DNA of 64,000 nt from Kribbella aluminosa (GTDB lineage Bacteria; Actinomycetota; Actinomycetes; Propionibacteriales; Kribbellaceae): NCBI RefSeq assembly GCF_017876295.1, contig NZ_JAGINT010000002.1, positions 1,116,001-1,180,000 of the forward strand, given 5' to 3'. Shown piece after piece: positions 39,511-48,435 of this stretch. The notes beneath the pieces were generated by a model that did not search any database, was not told the DNA's origin, and saw only the letters and a list, made by a program, of their open reading frames with translations. The translations under genes and the position numbers were made by a program. Each line of letters begins with the position of its first letter. Within the stretch, counting starts at the first letter, position 1.

Positions 39511-40275
39511 ATGTCGGTCATCAACGTTGAGCGGATCAAGCTCTTCTCCACCCGCTCGCCGTGGTGGTGCATGGTGGTCGCGGCCGCCCTGAGCCTCGGG
39601 CTCGCGGCACTCGCGACCGGCTTCCTCAAGGGTGCCGACGAGCAGCGGGCGACGATCTTCATCACCCAGGGCGGTACGTCGATCAGCCAGATGGTGATGA
39701 TGGTGATGGCGGCCCTCGCGGTCACCACGGAGTACCGGTTCGGCACCATCCGGACCAGCTTCCAGGCCGTCCCGCAGCGCGCGCAGCTGCTGCTCGGCAA
39801 GACCGTCGTGGTCGCCACCCTGGCCGGCATCGTCGGCGAGATCGCGGCCTTCGGCGGCTGGGGGATCGGCAAGCTGCTGGCCAGCGGCGCCGACCTGTCG
39901 ATCAACACCGGCGCGGAATGGCGGTTGCTGGCCGGGCGGGGGATCGAGTTCTTCCTGTCCGCGGTGATCGCGGTCGCGGTCGCGATCCTGCTCCGGCACA
40001 CCGCCGGTGCGGTCGCGCTGCTGATCCTGTGGCCGCTGGCGGTCGAGCAGCTGTTCAGCCTGATCCCGAAGGTCGGCAACGACATGACCAAGTGGTCGCC
40101 GTTCCAGAACGCCAGCGCGTTCATCGCGCAGGGCAACGACGGCGGCCTGGCCGGCAGCGTCGGCGACGCCAGCAACTACGCGCTGGGGCCGTGGATGTCG
40201 CTGCTGTACTTCGCCGGCTGGGCGGTCCTGCTGATGGCGATCGCCCTCTTCACCGCGAGCAAGCGCGACGCGTGA
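39511..40275 (+). CDS. ABC-2 type transporter permease
   Basis: 254 residues, six hydrophobic helices; ITQGGTSISQMVMMVMAALA and TTEYRFGTIRTSFQAVPQRA are the typical helix 2 and following cytoplasmic segment of actinobacterial ABC-2 permeases. It pairs with the ATPase gene immediately before it. Substrate unknown. Downstream, AGTCCACCCCGGTCG occurs twice (40278 and 40327), then a strong terminator. Confidence 0.88.
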   Translation: MSVINVERIKLFSTRSPWWCMVVAAALSLGLAALATGFLKGADEQRATIFITQGGTSISQMVMMVMAALAVTTEYRFGTIRTSFQAVPQRAQLLLGKTVVVATLAGIVGEIAAFGGWGIGKLLASGADLSINTGAEWRLLAGRGIEFFLSAVIAVAVAILLRHTAGAVALLILWPLAVEQLFSLIPKVGNDMTKWSPFQNASAFIAQGNDGGLAGSVGDASNYALGPWMSLLYFAGWAVLLMAIALFTASKRDA

Positions 40276-40401
40276 CAAGTCCACCCCGGTCGCCGTCTTC
40301 GCCACCAGCGAGTGCGTCGTCCAACTAGTCCACCCCGGTCGGAGGTTGAGGGGCCCTGACCGGGGCGCGGGGCCCGGCCGGGCTGAGGGGTCCTGGCCGC
40401 G

Positions 40402-40447
40402 AACGGCCCGTGGTGCATCCGGGAGACCGGATGAACCACGGGCCGTT
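40402..40447 (+). terminator. Long terminator hairpin after the ABC exporter
   Basis: AACGGCCCGTGGT (40402-40414) pairs with ACCACGGGCCGTT (40435-40447), continued after one mismatch by CATCCGG/CCGGATG around a GAGA loop: about 20 bp in total, followed by TTCCC. It works in both directions. Confidence 0.9.
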
Positions 40448-40503
40448 TCCCTTGAGGTCCCGCGAGTAGGTGGTGCCCCCCGGGACCGAATACGGTGCCG
40501 CGC

Positions 40504-41295
40504 ATGACGGATTGGGTGCAGGTGCGGGAGGCCGGGTTCGCCGTACCCGAGGGGGCGGTGCGGGAGCTGGTGGCCGAGCTCGTGGGGATGCTGCGGTCGC
40601 CGGATCCCGACGTACGGGATCGGCAGGCGTACTCGACGCTGGCGACCTGGATCGGCCGGGGCGTGCTGTCGGAGCGGGAATTGCGGGAGCTCGGCGACGA
40701 GCTGGTGCCGCGGTTCGGGGACCCGGAGATCCAGGCGCGGACGTTCGTACCGCTGATCCTCGACGTGATCGTGTCCACCGGCGTCTTCGAGCCCGGCTGG
40801 GTGCCGCCGTTCGAGCGGTGGTACGTCGGGGAGCCGGACCTGCGCGGGTACGACGAGAAGCTCGGCTGGCTGCACGCGGTGGCGCACGGCGCGGACCTGC
40901 TCGGGACGCTCGGGCTGCATCCGGCCGTTGAGCCGGTGCAGATGCTCCGGCTCGGGATCGGCCGGCTGCTGACGCCGACGACGTACGTGTTCCGGGACCT
41001 GGAGGACGACCGGCTCGGGTACGCGCTTGCCGCGACGCTGACCCGGGCCGACCTGACCGAATCCGACGCGGTCGATTGGCTGGACCCGGCGCTCCGGGTG
41101 CTGGCGAACCCGCCGACGGCGGGGTTCGCGCCAGAAGTGCTGAACACCGTCCGGACCTTGCGGGCGCTGTACGTGTTCGCGGACCACGGTTTCCGGATCG
41201 GCGCTGCGAAGAAGCTCACACGGATCCCGCAGCGCGAGCAGCTCAAGGACCGGCTCGCGGACGTCTTCCGGGTCGTGACGCCGTACCGGCTCTGA
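40504..41295 (+). CDS. DUF2785 domain protein
   Basis: 263 residues, no signal peptide or membrane helix. GYDEKLGWLHAVAHGADLLG near residue 120 and LLTPTTYVFRDLEDDRLGYA near residue 158 are the core of DUF2785 proteins, all-helical and of unknown function. TACGGT lies seven bases before the ATG, so the message is probably leaderless. It stands alone between a terminator and the P450 region. Confidence 0.8.
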   Translation: MTDWVQVREAGFAVPEGAVRELVAELVGMLRSPDPDVRDRQAYSTLATWIGRGVLSERELRELGDELVPRFGDPEIQARTFVPLILDVIVSTGVFEPGWVPPFERWYVGEPDLRGYDEKLGWLHAVAHGADLLGTLGLHPAVEPVQMLRLGIGRLLTPTTYVFRDLEDDRLGYALAATLTRADLTESDAVDWLDPALRVLANPPTAGFAPEVLNTVRTLRALYVFADHGFRIGAAKKLTRIPQREQLKDRLADVFRVVTPYRL

Positions 41296-41422
41296 CCCGA
41301 TGGCGTCGGAGGCAACTACCCGGCGGGGTAGGCCACATCCGACTTTCGTCTGCTTTTTCCCTGAATCCTCCCCGAGGCCCGGCATGTCGAGGTCCAGGGC
41401 GGCGTACAGGTGGTGTCAGGTG

Positions 41423-41519
41423 GCAGAGAACCTCGGTCCATGACAAGGTTCTCTGCTGGTACGCCACGGCCCCCTCCCGTGGTGGTGCCAACGCCACTAC
41501 CGAAGTAGTGCCAACACCA
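41423..41519. promoter_or_regulatory. Inverted and direct repeats in the region before the P450 gene
   Basis: GCAGAGAACCT (41423-41433) and AGGTTCTCTGC (41446-41456) form a perfect 11-bp inverted repeat with a 12-base loop. Then GTGCCAAC recurs at 41485 and 41508, and CACTAC-CGAA-GTAGTG (41495-41510) forms a hairpin enclosed by TGGTG/CACCA. They lie in the 304-base gene-free space 41296-41599. One or more may be regulator sites for the P450 gene, or the first a terminator. Confidence 0.45.
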
Positions 41520-41599
41520 TCAGATCTGGTCCCTGACGACGTTAACTTTGACCACAAGAGCCGTTCGGGGGCGCAGTCGAGAGAGGGCGCGTAGAAGTC

Positions 41600-42904
41600 A
41601 TGGTTGCGACATACCTGAAGCGTTGGGTCGGCAACCGGATCCTCAACAGGAGCACCCGCAAGGGTGGTCTCGACCTGTCGAAGATGCGGATGTTCCCCAG
41701 CTCGGTCTCGATGCCGCTGCGCCGGCAGGGCCTGGACCCGGTGCCCGAGCTGGGCGCCGTCCGGGAGACCGAGCCGGTGCACAAGCTGGCCCATCTGTTC
41801 GGGCTGAACATCTGGGTCGTGAGCGGACATGCCGAGGCCAAGTACGTGCTCTCCAACGAGGAGGACTACAGCCACGACATCCGCCCGCTGGTCGGATCCG
41901 ACCCGAACAAGCCGTCCGAGGGGATCGGCGGCCTCGGGTTCACCGACCCGCCGGACCACACCCGGCTGCGCAAGCTGCTGACGCCCGAGTTCACCAAACG
42001 CAAGCTGTCGCGGCTCGAGCCCGCGATCGAGAAGATCGTGAACGACCAGCTGGACCTGATGGACGCGAAGGGGCCGGTCGCGGACATCGTGTCGGACTTC
42101 GCGTTCAACGTGCCGTTCCTGCTGATCGCCGACCTGCTCGGGGTCGAGGAGCAGGACCGGGACCGCTTCCGCGCGCTCGGTCCGGCCCGGTTCGACATGT
42201 CCGGTGGTGGGATCGGGCTGTTCGGGTCAGCGTCGGAGTCGCGCGAGTTCCTGTTCGAGATCGTCCGCAAGCAGCGGGCGAACCCGGGTGACGGGCTGAT
42301 CGGGTCGATCATCCGCGACAAGGGCGACGACATCGACGACGTGGAGCTCGGTGGGCTGGCCGACGGGGTGTTCCTCGGCGGGTACGAGACGTCCGCCAGC
42401 ATGCTCGCGCTCGGCACGCTGGTGCTGCTCCGCGACCCGGAGAACTTCGAGCGGATCCGGAACGAGCCAGGCGCCGTCGACGTGATCGTCGACGAGCTGC
42501 TCCGGTACCTGACCGTGGTACAGGTCGCGTTCCCGCGGTTCGCGCGGCACGACCACGAGCTGTTCGGGCAGCCGGTGAAGAAGGGCGACCTGGTCGCCGT
42601 GTCGCTGTCCGGCGCGGACCGCGACACGGGCGTCTTCGGGGCGGACGCCGAGGACTTCTACCCCCGTCGTACCGTCTCCTCCGCGCACCTCGCCTTCGGG
42701 TACGGCATGCACCGCTGCGTCGGCGCCGAACTGGCCCGGATGGAGCTCCGCGCCGCGTTCACCGCCCTCGCGCACCGCTTCCCGGACCTCGCCCTCGCCG
42801 TACCGGAAGACCAACTCCGCTTCCGCGACTTCTCGATCGTGTACGGCGTCGACACACTGCCGGTCCGCCTGCACGCAGCCGGCGCCGAACAAGCCGCCGG
42901 CTAG
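41600..42904 (+). CDS. Cytochrome P450
   Basis: 434 residues. The heme ligand loop is FGYGMHRCVGAELARMELR near residue 373, with the axial cysteine. The I helix is GGYETSASML near residue 259, with GG in place of the usual AG. The ExxR-type helix is DELLRYLTVVQ near residue 300. Bacterial class I P450, oxidising small molecules with ferredoxin and ferredoxin reductase; neither gene is here. A NUDIX hydrolase gene starts four bases after its stop. Confidence 0.95.
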   Translation: MVATYLKRWVGNRILNRSTRKGGLDLSKMRMFPSSVSMPLRRQGLDPVPELGAVRETEPVHKLAHLFGLNIWVVSGHAEAKYVLSNEEDYSHDIRPLVGSDPNKPSEGIGGLGFTDPPDHTRLRKLLTPEFTKRKLSRLEPAIEKIVNDQLDLMDAKGPVADIVSDFAFNVPFLLIADLLGVEEQDRDRFRALGPARFDMSGGGIGLFGSASESREFLFEIVRKQRANPGDGLIGSIIRDKGDDIDDVELGGLADGVFLGGYETSASMLALGTLVLLRDPENFERIRNEPGAVDVIVDELLRYLTVVQVAFPRFARHDHELFGQPVKKGDLVAVSLSGADRDTGVFGADAEDFYPRRTVSSAHLAFGYGMHRCVGAELARMELRAAFTALAHRFPDLALAVPEDQLRFRDFSIVYGVDTLPVRLHAAGAEQAAG

Positions 42905-42908
42905 CCGG

Positions 42909-43385
42909 GTGCCGCACGGGGGATACGCCGCGGGGCTGCCGCGGAAACGGGTGGCGGCCGGGGTGCTGTTCCGGTCGGCGGACGGGCGGGTGCTGCTGGT
43001 CGAGCCGTCGTACAAGCCGAACTGGGAGATGCCAGGCGGCATCGTCGAAGCCGACGAGGCGCCGTGGGCCGGGGCGGTCCGGGAGCTGGACGAGGAGCTC
43101 GGGACGGACCGCCCGGTGGGGCGGCTCCTGGTCGTCGACCACGTGCGGGCGTACGACGGGCGCGCGGACGGTATGGCGTTCGTCTTCGACGGTGGGGTGC
43201 TGGACGACGCCGACGTCGCGGGCTTCGTGTTCCGGGACGGGGAGATCCTGTCGGCCGGGCTGTACACGATCAACCAGGCCCGCACGCTCGCGAAGCCGAT
43301 GCTCGCCGACCGCCTGTCGGCCGCGCTCGCGGCCGTCCGCGAAGGCGTGGTCGCCCTCTGCCAGGACGGCGCCCGGGTGGCCTAG
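42909..43385 (+). CDS. NUDIX hydrolase
   Basis: 158 residues. The NUDIX box is complete: GGIVEADEAPWAGAVRELDE followed by ELG near residues 42-64, matching Gx5Ex7REUxEExGU. It would hydrolyse nucleoside diphosphates linked to another group in the cytoplasm. The GTG start lies four bases after the P450 stop and has no good Shine-Dalgarno, so translation probably depends on coupling to the P450. Confidence 0.9.
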   Translation: MPHGGYAAGLPRKRVAAGVLFRSADGRVLLVEPSYKPNWEMPGGIVEADEAPWAGAVRELDEELGTDRPVGRLLVVDHVRAYDGRADGMAFVFDGGVLDDADVAGFVFRDGEILSAGLYTINQARTLAKPMLADRLSAALAAVREGVVALCQDGARVA

Positions 43386-43469
43386 GCCGCTTTTCTTTGT
43401 CGCGTGACAACGTTTTGGGGTCTTCGCTGCGTCTCGGTGGGCGTCGGGACGGGCTGCGAAGGGAACGGT

Positions 43470-43973
43470 ATGGAATCGGCACTGGAGTTCGAGGCGTTCG
43501 CCGTGGCGCGGCAGGGGGTGTTGTTCCGCTACGCGTACCTGCTCGTCGGCGACCGTGGGTATGCCGAGGATCTGCTGCAGGAGGCGTTGACCAAGACCTT
43601 CACGCGCTGGCACCGGCTGCGGGACTCCGCGAACGCAGAGGCCTACACGCGGCGGGTGATCACCAACACCGCGATCAACTGGTTCCGGCGGAAGGGCTGG
43701 AGCGAGAAGCCGCGGGACGACATACCGCCGCTGCCGCATACCGACGACACCACGACCCGGATGTGGTTGCGCGCCGAGCTCCGCAAGCTGCCCCCGCGGC
43801 AACGGGCCGTTCTCGTACTGCGGTACTTCGAGGACCTCAGCCTCGCCGACACCGCCCGGATCCTCGGGTGCACCGAAGGAACCGTGAAGAGCCAGGGCGC
43901 CCGGGCACTCGCCCGGCTGCGCGCCACGCTCGGCCCGGACGAGACCCTGATCATCGAAAAGGTGGTGCTGTGA
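43470..43973 (+). CDS. ECF sigma factor, SigE family
   Basis: 167 residues. Region 2 is LFRYAYLLVGDRGYAEDLLQ with FTRWHRL; region 4 is LPPRQRAVLVLRYFEDLSLA then EGTVKSQGARALARL. This is the actinobacterial SigE family (about 170 residues). The ATG at 43470 gives the usual length. The stop overlaps the next ATG (TGATG), and that membrane protein may be its regulator. Confidence 0.93.
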   Translation: MESALEFEAFAVARQGVLFRYAYLLVGDRGYAEDLLQEALTKTFTRWHRLRDSANAEAYTRRVITNTAINWFRRKGWSEKPRDDIPPLPHTDDTTTRMWLRAELRKLPPRQRAVLVLRYFEDLSLADTARILGCTEGTVKSQGARALARLRATLGPDETLIIEKVVL

Positions 43974-45119
43974 TGAACGCCCTGCTCAAGGATGCTTTCA
44001 CCGAAGAGGCCGAGGCCGCGGGCGAGCCGAACCTGGACCTCGGCGCGATCGTCGGCAACGGTCGCCGACTGGTACGGAGGCGCCGGATCACCGGCCTGGT
44101 CGCGGCCGTGACGGCGGTCGCGGCGGTGGCCGGCGGTGCGACCGCGGTCCGGCAGCTGACCCGCCCGGAGTTGGTGATGCAGCCGGGCCGGTGCGCTCGG
44201 GGAGACGGCCGGCGCGTTCGCGGGGATCCGCGCGACGTGGGCCACCGGAAAGGTCATCCATTACGGCAGTACGACGTACCAGGCGCCGGTGACGATCGCG
44301 TCGTTCGTGCAGACCACGGCCGGGTTCGTCGCGGTCGGGGCGGACGGCGTCGTGTACGCGATCGACGGGAACGGCCCGGCGAAGGAGATCGGCCGCGGCG
44401 ACACCACTCGACGGCTCGCCGCGGGCGGCGCGATCGTCGGCTGGGTGGACCTGCGCGCCGCGGTGCCCGAGTTCGTCCTGTACGACGTCGGCGCGCGCCG
44501 GGAGCTGATCCGTACGGCGGCAGGCAACGACCGGGCCGGTAACAGCGGACCGGCGGCGACCGGCTCCGACCCGCTGCACGTCGTCGCGATCGACGGCGGG
44601 ACGGCGTACCTCGCGGCATCGGACGGTCTCCGCCGGCTGGATGTCGCCACCGGTCGGAACGAGCTGATCAAGGCGGGCACCAAGACGAGCTTCCTGCAGG
44701 CCGCGAGCGGCGGGCAACTGGTGTGGGAACACCCGGCCAAGGTCACCGGGAACGACCTCGCCGTCGGCAAGGACGTCAGTGCGGGGTCGCCGCGCACCTT
44801 CGAGGGCTGGCACGCGTACCTGTCGCCGTCCGGCCGCTATCTGCTCACCGACAAGGCCGACGAGGTCCGCATGTTCGACGTCAGCTCCGGCGGGCAGGTG
44901 CGGTTGACCTTCGCGGGGTACGCGTTGATCGTGCCGACGCAGTGGTCCACCGAGAAGACGTTCTACGCGGTCGGCTACCGCTCGGCGGCGACCGCCCCGG
45001 TAGACCTCCTCAGCTGTTCGGTCGACTCCCTGAGCTGCGCGGTGGCAGTCCCGAAGATCGCGCCGTCGAGCAGCTCGCCGCTCCGCTTCCAGATCCCGGT
45101 CGGCACTCCGATCGGCTGA
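43973..45119 (+). pseudogene. Membrane protein downstream of the sigma factor, frameshifted
   Basis: The start frame gives a cytoplasmic segment (MNALLKDAFTEEAEAAGEPN) and one membrane helix (ITGLVAAVTAVAAVAGGATA) to about 44183. The rest (ALGETAGAFAGIRATWATGK to the stop at 45119) is in the next frame and reads as an extracytoplasmic, beta-propeller-like domain. Removing one G from the GGG at 44185-44187 restores a single frame of about 381 codons. This is either a real mutation or a sequencing error. Proteins in this position after SigE-family sigma genes often act as membrane-linked partners. Confidence 0.75.
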
Positions 45120-45286
45120 CCCGCCGGCCAACGAGACCGCTGAGTGTCGCAACGCGCAGTACGGTTGTTGTGGCACTAAGTGGCCGTTGGCGGGTTCGGG
45201 CCGTGACAGGACGTCGATAGCGTGGTCACAATGGGCGGTCCGGCCCGAGAGGCGGGTGTCGGATCAGGGAAGGGCCGTCGGCGGGT

Positions 45287-46858
45287 ATGTGGAATGGCGA
45301 GATGGCGGCGGGCGATCCGCTGACCGCCCGGATCGCCGCTGCGATGACCGCGGCTCAGTCGGGTGGGCACGCCGGCGCGGCTGCGGAGATCGACGCGATC
45401 CGGACCGAGCTGGGCGGGGTACCGAGCTACTCGCTGGCTGCCGCGGAGTACGTCCGGGGTGTGACCGCGCACCACGCCAGCGACGCCGACGAGGCGCTGC
45501 GTGCGGTGGACGCGCTGATCGAGGTGGCACGCGCGATCGACGAGCCGGGGTGGGAGGCGAACGCGCTGCCGATCCGGATCATCAACCTGGCCCGGAGTGG
45601 CCGCGGCGGCGACACCGTGAACGATCTGGTCGCGGCCGAGGCGGCGTTGAGCCGGACCAAGGACGCCGGCCTGATCGCCTGGGCGCACACCGGCCTCGGG
45701 TACGCGTACGACGTACTGCGGCTGTTCGAGCTGTGCATCCCGCACTACGAGCTCGCGACCCAGCTGGACGACGACGTGTTCGAGCTGGCCGAGTCGCTGG
45801 CGATCGACCGGCTGAACCTCGCGGAGACCTACCTGCGCTGGGCGCACGAGCTCGAACGACTCGGCGATCCCTTGTACACAACGGAAATCGAGGAGCGGCT
45901 GGCGTCGGCGGCGTACTGGGCCCGCGAGGCCGAGCGGGTGATCGTCGACGACGAGAGTCAGGAGTTCTGGAAACTCAGCGCCCGGCTGTGGCTCGCCGCG
46001 GCCGCCACCGAGCAGGACCCGGAGCAGGCGGTCGCCGAGCTGACCGAGGTCCGCGACCGGATCAGCAAGCTCGGTGAGACCGAGCGGCTGGCGATCGCCG
46101 GCGCCTATCTGGCCAGGGCGTTGCGCGCGAACGGTCAGGCCGAGCAGGGGAAAGCGGCCGCGGACCGGGCCGCCGCGGACCTGATTCCGTTGGCCGACCC
46201 CGCGACTCACATCCTGGTGCTGCAGACCCGTTCGGAGATCGACGCGCTCGACGGTTCGCCGGGATCCCTGGCGGGGCTGACCTACGCACGGTCGGTCGCC
46301 CGCGGCTGGTGGAAGGAGCGGCAGCGCGCGCTGAACGCCGTACGGCATGCTCTTGCCGCGCACGATCTGCCGGCCCGGCACGATGCCGAGTGGCACGCGG
46401 CGCGGCAGGATCCGCTGACCGGTGTGGGAAACCGGCGCGCCCTCGACGAGCGGTTGACCGCGGCCCGGGACTCGGGTCGTGCGGTGACCCTGCTGGCTCT
46501 CGACGTCGACGACCTGAAGATCGTCAACGACACGTTCGGGCACGCCTGCGGCGACGAATTGCTGCAGGTTGCTGCAAATCTGCTGGTAGAACAGGCGCGC
46601 GCCACCGATGCCGTGGTTCGATCGGGAGGCGACGAGTTCTTCGTGGTGCTCGATCAGCCCGACGCCAAGGGCGGCGCGCGGCTGGCCGAGCGGATCCGGG
46701 TCGCGGTCGAGGCGATCGCGGCGACGACGGAGAAGCCGTGGTTGCGCCGGCTCGGGCTGAGTCTCGGGTACGCCGCAACCGCCGAAGGGCTCGGTGTGGA
46801 GCAGTTGATCCGGCGGGCGGACCAACGGCTGTACGAGGACAAACACCGGAACACGTGA
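45287..46858 (+). CDS. Diguanylate cyclase: TPR-like sensor plus GGDEF domain (first copy)
   Basis: 523 residues. Residues 1-350 are helical repeats of TPR type (ALRAVDALIEVARAIDEPGW; LRLFELCIPHYELATQL), without signal peptide or membrane helix. Residues 365-520 are a GGDEF domain: DPLTGVGNRRALDERL, DVDDLKIVNDTFGH and the active site VRSGGDEFFVVL. RATD five residues before GGDEF is a complete I-site, so product inhibition by c-di-GMP is expected. It should make c-di-GMP in the cytoplasm. The next gene is a close paralogue. Confidence 0.92.
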   Translation: MWNGEMAAGDPLTARIAAAMTAAQSGGHAGAAAEIDAIRTELGGVPSYSLAAAEYVRGVTAHHASDADEALRAVDALIEVARAIDEPGWEANALPIRIINLARSGRGGDTVNDLVAAEAALSRTKDAGLIAWAHTGLGYAYDVLRLFELCIPHYELATQLDDDVFELAESLAIDRLNLAETYLRWAHELERLGDPLYTTEIEERLASAAYWAREAERVIVDDESQEFWKLSARLWLAAAATEQDPEQAVAELTEVRDRISKLGETERLAIAGAYLARALRANGQAEQGKAAADRAAADLIPLADPATHILVLQTRSEIDALDGSPGSLAGLTYARSVARGWWKERQRALNAVRHALAAHDLPARHDAEWHAARQDPLTGVGNRRALDERLTAARDSGRAVTLLALDVDDLKIVNDTFGHACGDELLQVAANLLVEQARATDAVVRSGGDEFFVVLDQPDAKGGARLAERIRVAVEAIAATTEKPWLRRLGLSLGYAATAEGLGVEQLIRRADQRLYEDKHRNT

Positions 46859-46869
46859 GATCGGGGGGT

Positions 46870-48435
46870 GTGGTGCGGGAGACGTCGGGGGTGACGGCGC
46901 GGATCGCGGCGGCGATGACCAGGGCCCAGTCGGGCAACGCGGTCGACGCGATGGCCGAGATCAGCGGCCTGCTCGCCGAGCTCGACCCGGCGCCGAGCCA
47001 CGAGCGGGCCGCCGCGGAGTACGTGCGAGCCGTCGCGGCGCACCACGCGACCGACTCGGTCGAGGCCCTGGACGCGGTCGACGGCTGCATCCGGGTCGCC
47101 CGGGCGATCGACGAGCCCGGCTGGGAGGCGAACGCGATCGCGCTCCGGATCGTCACGCTGATCCGGACCGGCGAGGGCGGTGACTCGGTCGCCGACCTGG
47201 TCGCCGCGGAGAACGCGCTGTCCCGGACGCGGGACCTCGGGCTGGCGAGCTGGGGGCACACCGGCCTCGGGTACGCCTACGACCTGCTCCGGCTGTACGA
47301 GCTGTGCATCCCGCACTTCGAGCTCGCCGCCGAGGGCAACCACGACCCGCTCGGCCTGCCCGAGTCGCCGGCCATCACCCGGCTGAACCTGGCCGAGTCG
47401 AACCTGCGCTGGGCGCACGAGCTCGAGCGGCTCGGCGACACGTCGTACGACGAGGAGATCCAGGAACGCCGGCGGGCCGCGCACCGCTGGTCGGGCGAGG
47501 CCGTGCAGGCGATCCTCACGGCCGACCTGCTCGGGTACTGGCCGATGGCCGGGCGGATGTGGCTGGCGGCGAGCAACGACGACGCGGACGCGGCCGAGGC
47601 AGCGGTGATCCTCAAGGACTGCCGGGACCAGCTGGCGAAGCTCGGCGACCTGGAGCTGGCGGCGATCGCGGGCACCTACCTGGCGAAGGCGTACCTGACG
47701 CTCGGCCGGACCGGCGACGCGCTGGACGCCGCGGACCGGGCGGAGAGCGACCTGCCGCTGACGTCGGATCCGCCGGTGGAGGCGCTGGTCCGGCATACCG
47801 TCGTACAGGTCATCGCCGGGTCGGGTGATGCCGGCGCGGCGACCGGTTTGCAGTACGCACGGGCGATCAGCCGCGGCTGGTGGGCCGAGCGGTTACGCGG
47901 GCTGTACGCCGTACGCAGCGCGCTCGCGAACCACGAGCTGTCGATCCGGCACGACGCCGAATGGCGGGCCGCCCGCGAGGACCCGCTGACCGGCGTGGGC
48001 AATCGGCGCGCGCTCGACGAGCGAATGTCGGTCGCGCAGGACTCCGGCCGCTCGATCGCGGTGGTCGCGATCGACGTCGACAACCTGAAGGTGATCAACG
48101 ACAGCTTCGGTCACGCCAGCGGCGACGAGGTACTGCGGCGGGTCGGCGTACTGCTCACCGAACAGTGCCGCGCGGAGGACGTGGTGGCGCGCGCGGGCGG
48201 CGACGAGTTCGTCGTCGTACTGGACAATCCGGACGAGCGCGGCGCGCCGGAGCTGGTCGAGCGGATCAAGAGCGCGGCGGACCGGGAGGCCTCCGCCGCC
48301 GAGGCGCCGTGGTTCGCGATGCTCCGGCTGAGCGTCGGGCAGGCGAGCAGTACGGACGGCACGCTGGTCGCGGACCTGTTGACCGAGGCCGATCGGCGGA
48401 TGTACTTCGACAAGCGCCGTCGGCGTTCTCAGTAG
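46870..48435 (+). CDS. Diguanylate cyclase: TPR-like sensor plus GGDEF domain (second copy)
   Basis: 521 residues from a GTG 11 bases after the first copy's stop; GTG at 46873 is equally possible. It has the same architecture and largely the same sequence: ARAIDEPGWEANA, LRLYELCIPHFELAAEGN, DPLTGVGNRRALDER, DVDNLKVINDSFGH and ARAGGDEFVVVL, with the I-site RAED five residues before GGDEF. The pair arose by tandem duplication and has since diverged. Its end overlaps the convergent methyltransferase gene by seven bases. Confidence 0.92.
   Translation: MVRETSGVTARIAAAMTRAQSGNAVDAMAEISGLLAELDPAPSHERAAAEYVRAVAAHHATDSVEALDAVDGCIRVARAIDEPGWEANAIALRIVTLIRTGEGGDSVADLVAAENALSRTRDLGLASWGHTGLGYAYDLLRLYELCIPHFELAAEGNHDPLGLPESPAITRLNLAESNLRWAHELERLGDTSYDEEIQERRRAAHRWSGEAVQAILTADLLGYWPMAGRMWLAASNDDADAAEAAVILKDCRDQLAKLGDLELAAIAGTYLAKAYLTLGRTGDALDAADRAESDLPLTSDPPVEALVRHTVVQVIAGSGDAGAATGLQYARAISRGWWAERLRGLYAVRSALANHELSIRHDAEWRAAREDPLTGVGNRRALDERMSVAQDSGRSIAVVAIDVDNLKVINDSFGHASGDEVLRRVGVLLTEQCRAEDVVARAGGDEFVVVLDNPDERGAPELVERIKSAADREASAAEAPWFAMLRLSVGQASSTDGTLVADLLTEADRRMYFDKRRRRSQ

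Noticed and set aside
44160-44200. Programmed ribosomal frameshift in the sigma-linked membrane protein
   Set aside because: No slippery heptamer or stimulating stop or pseudoknot was seen; a one-base indel explains the break more simply.
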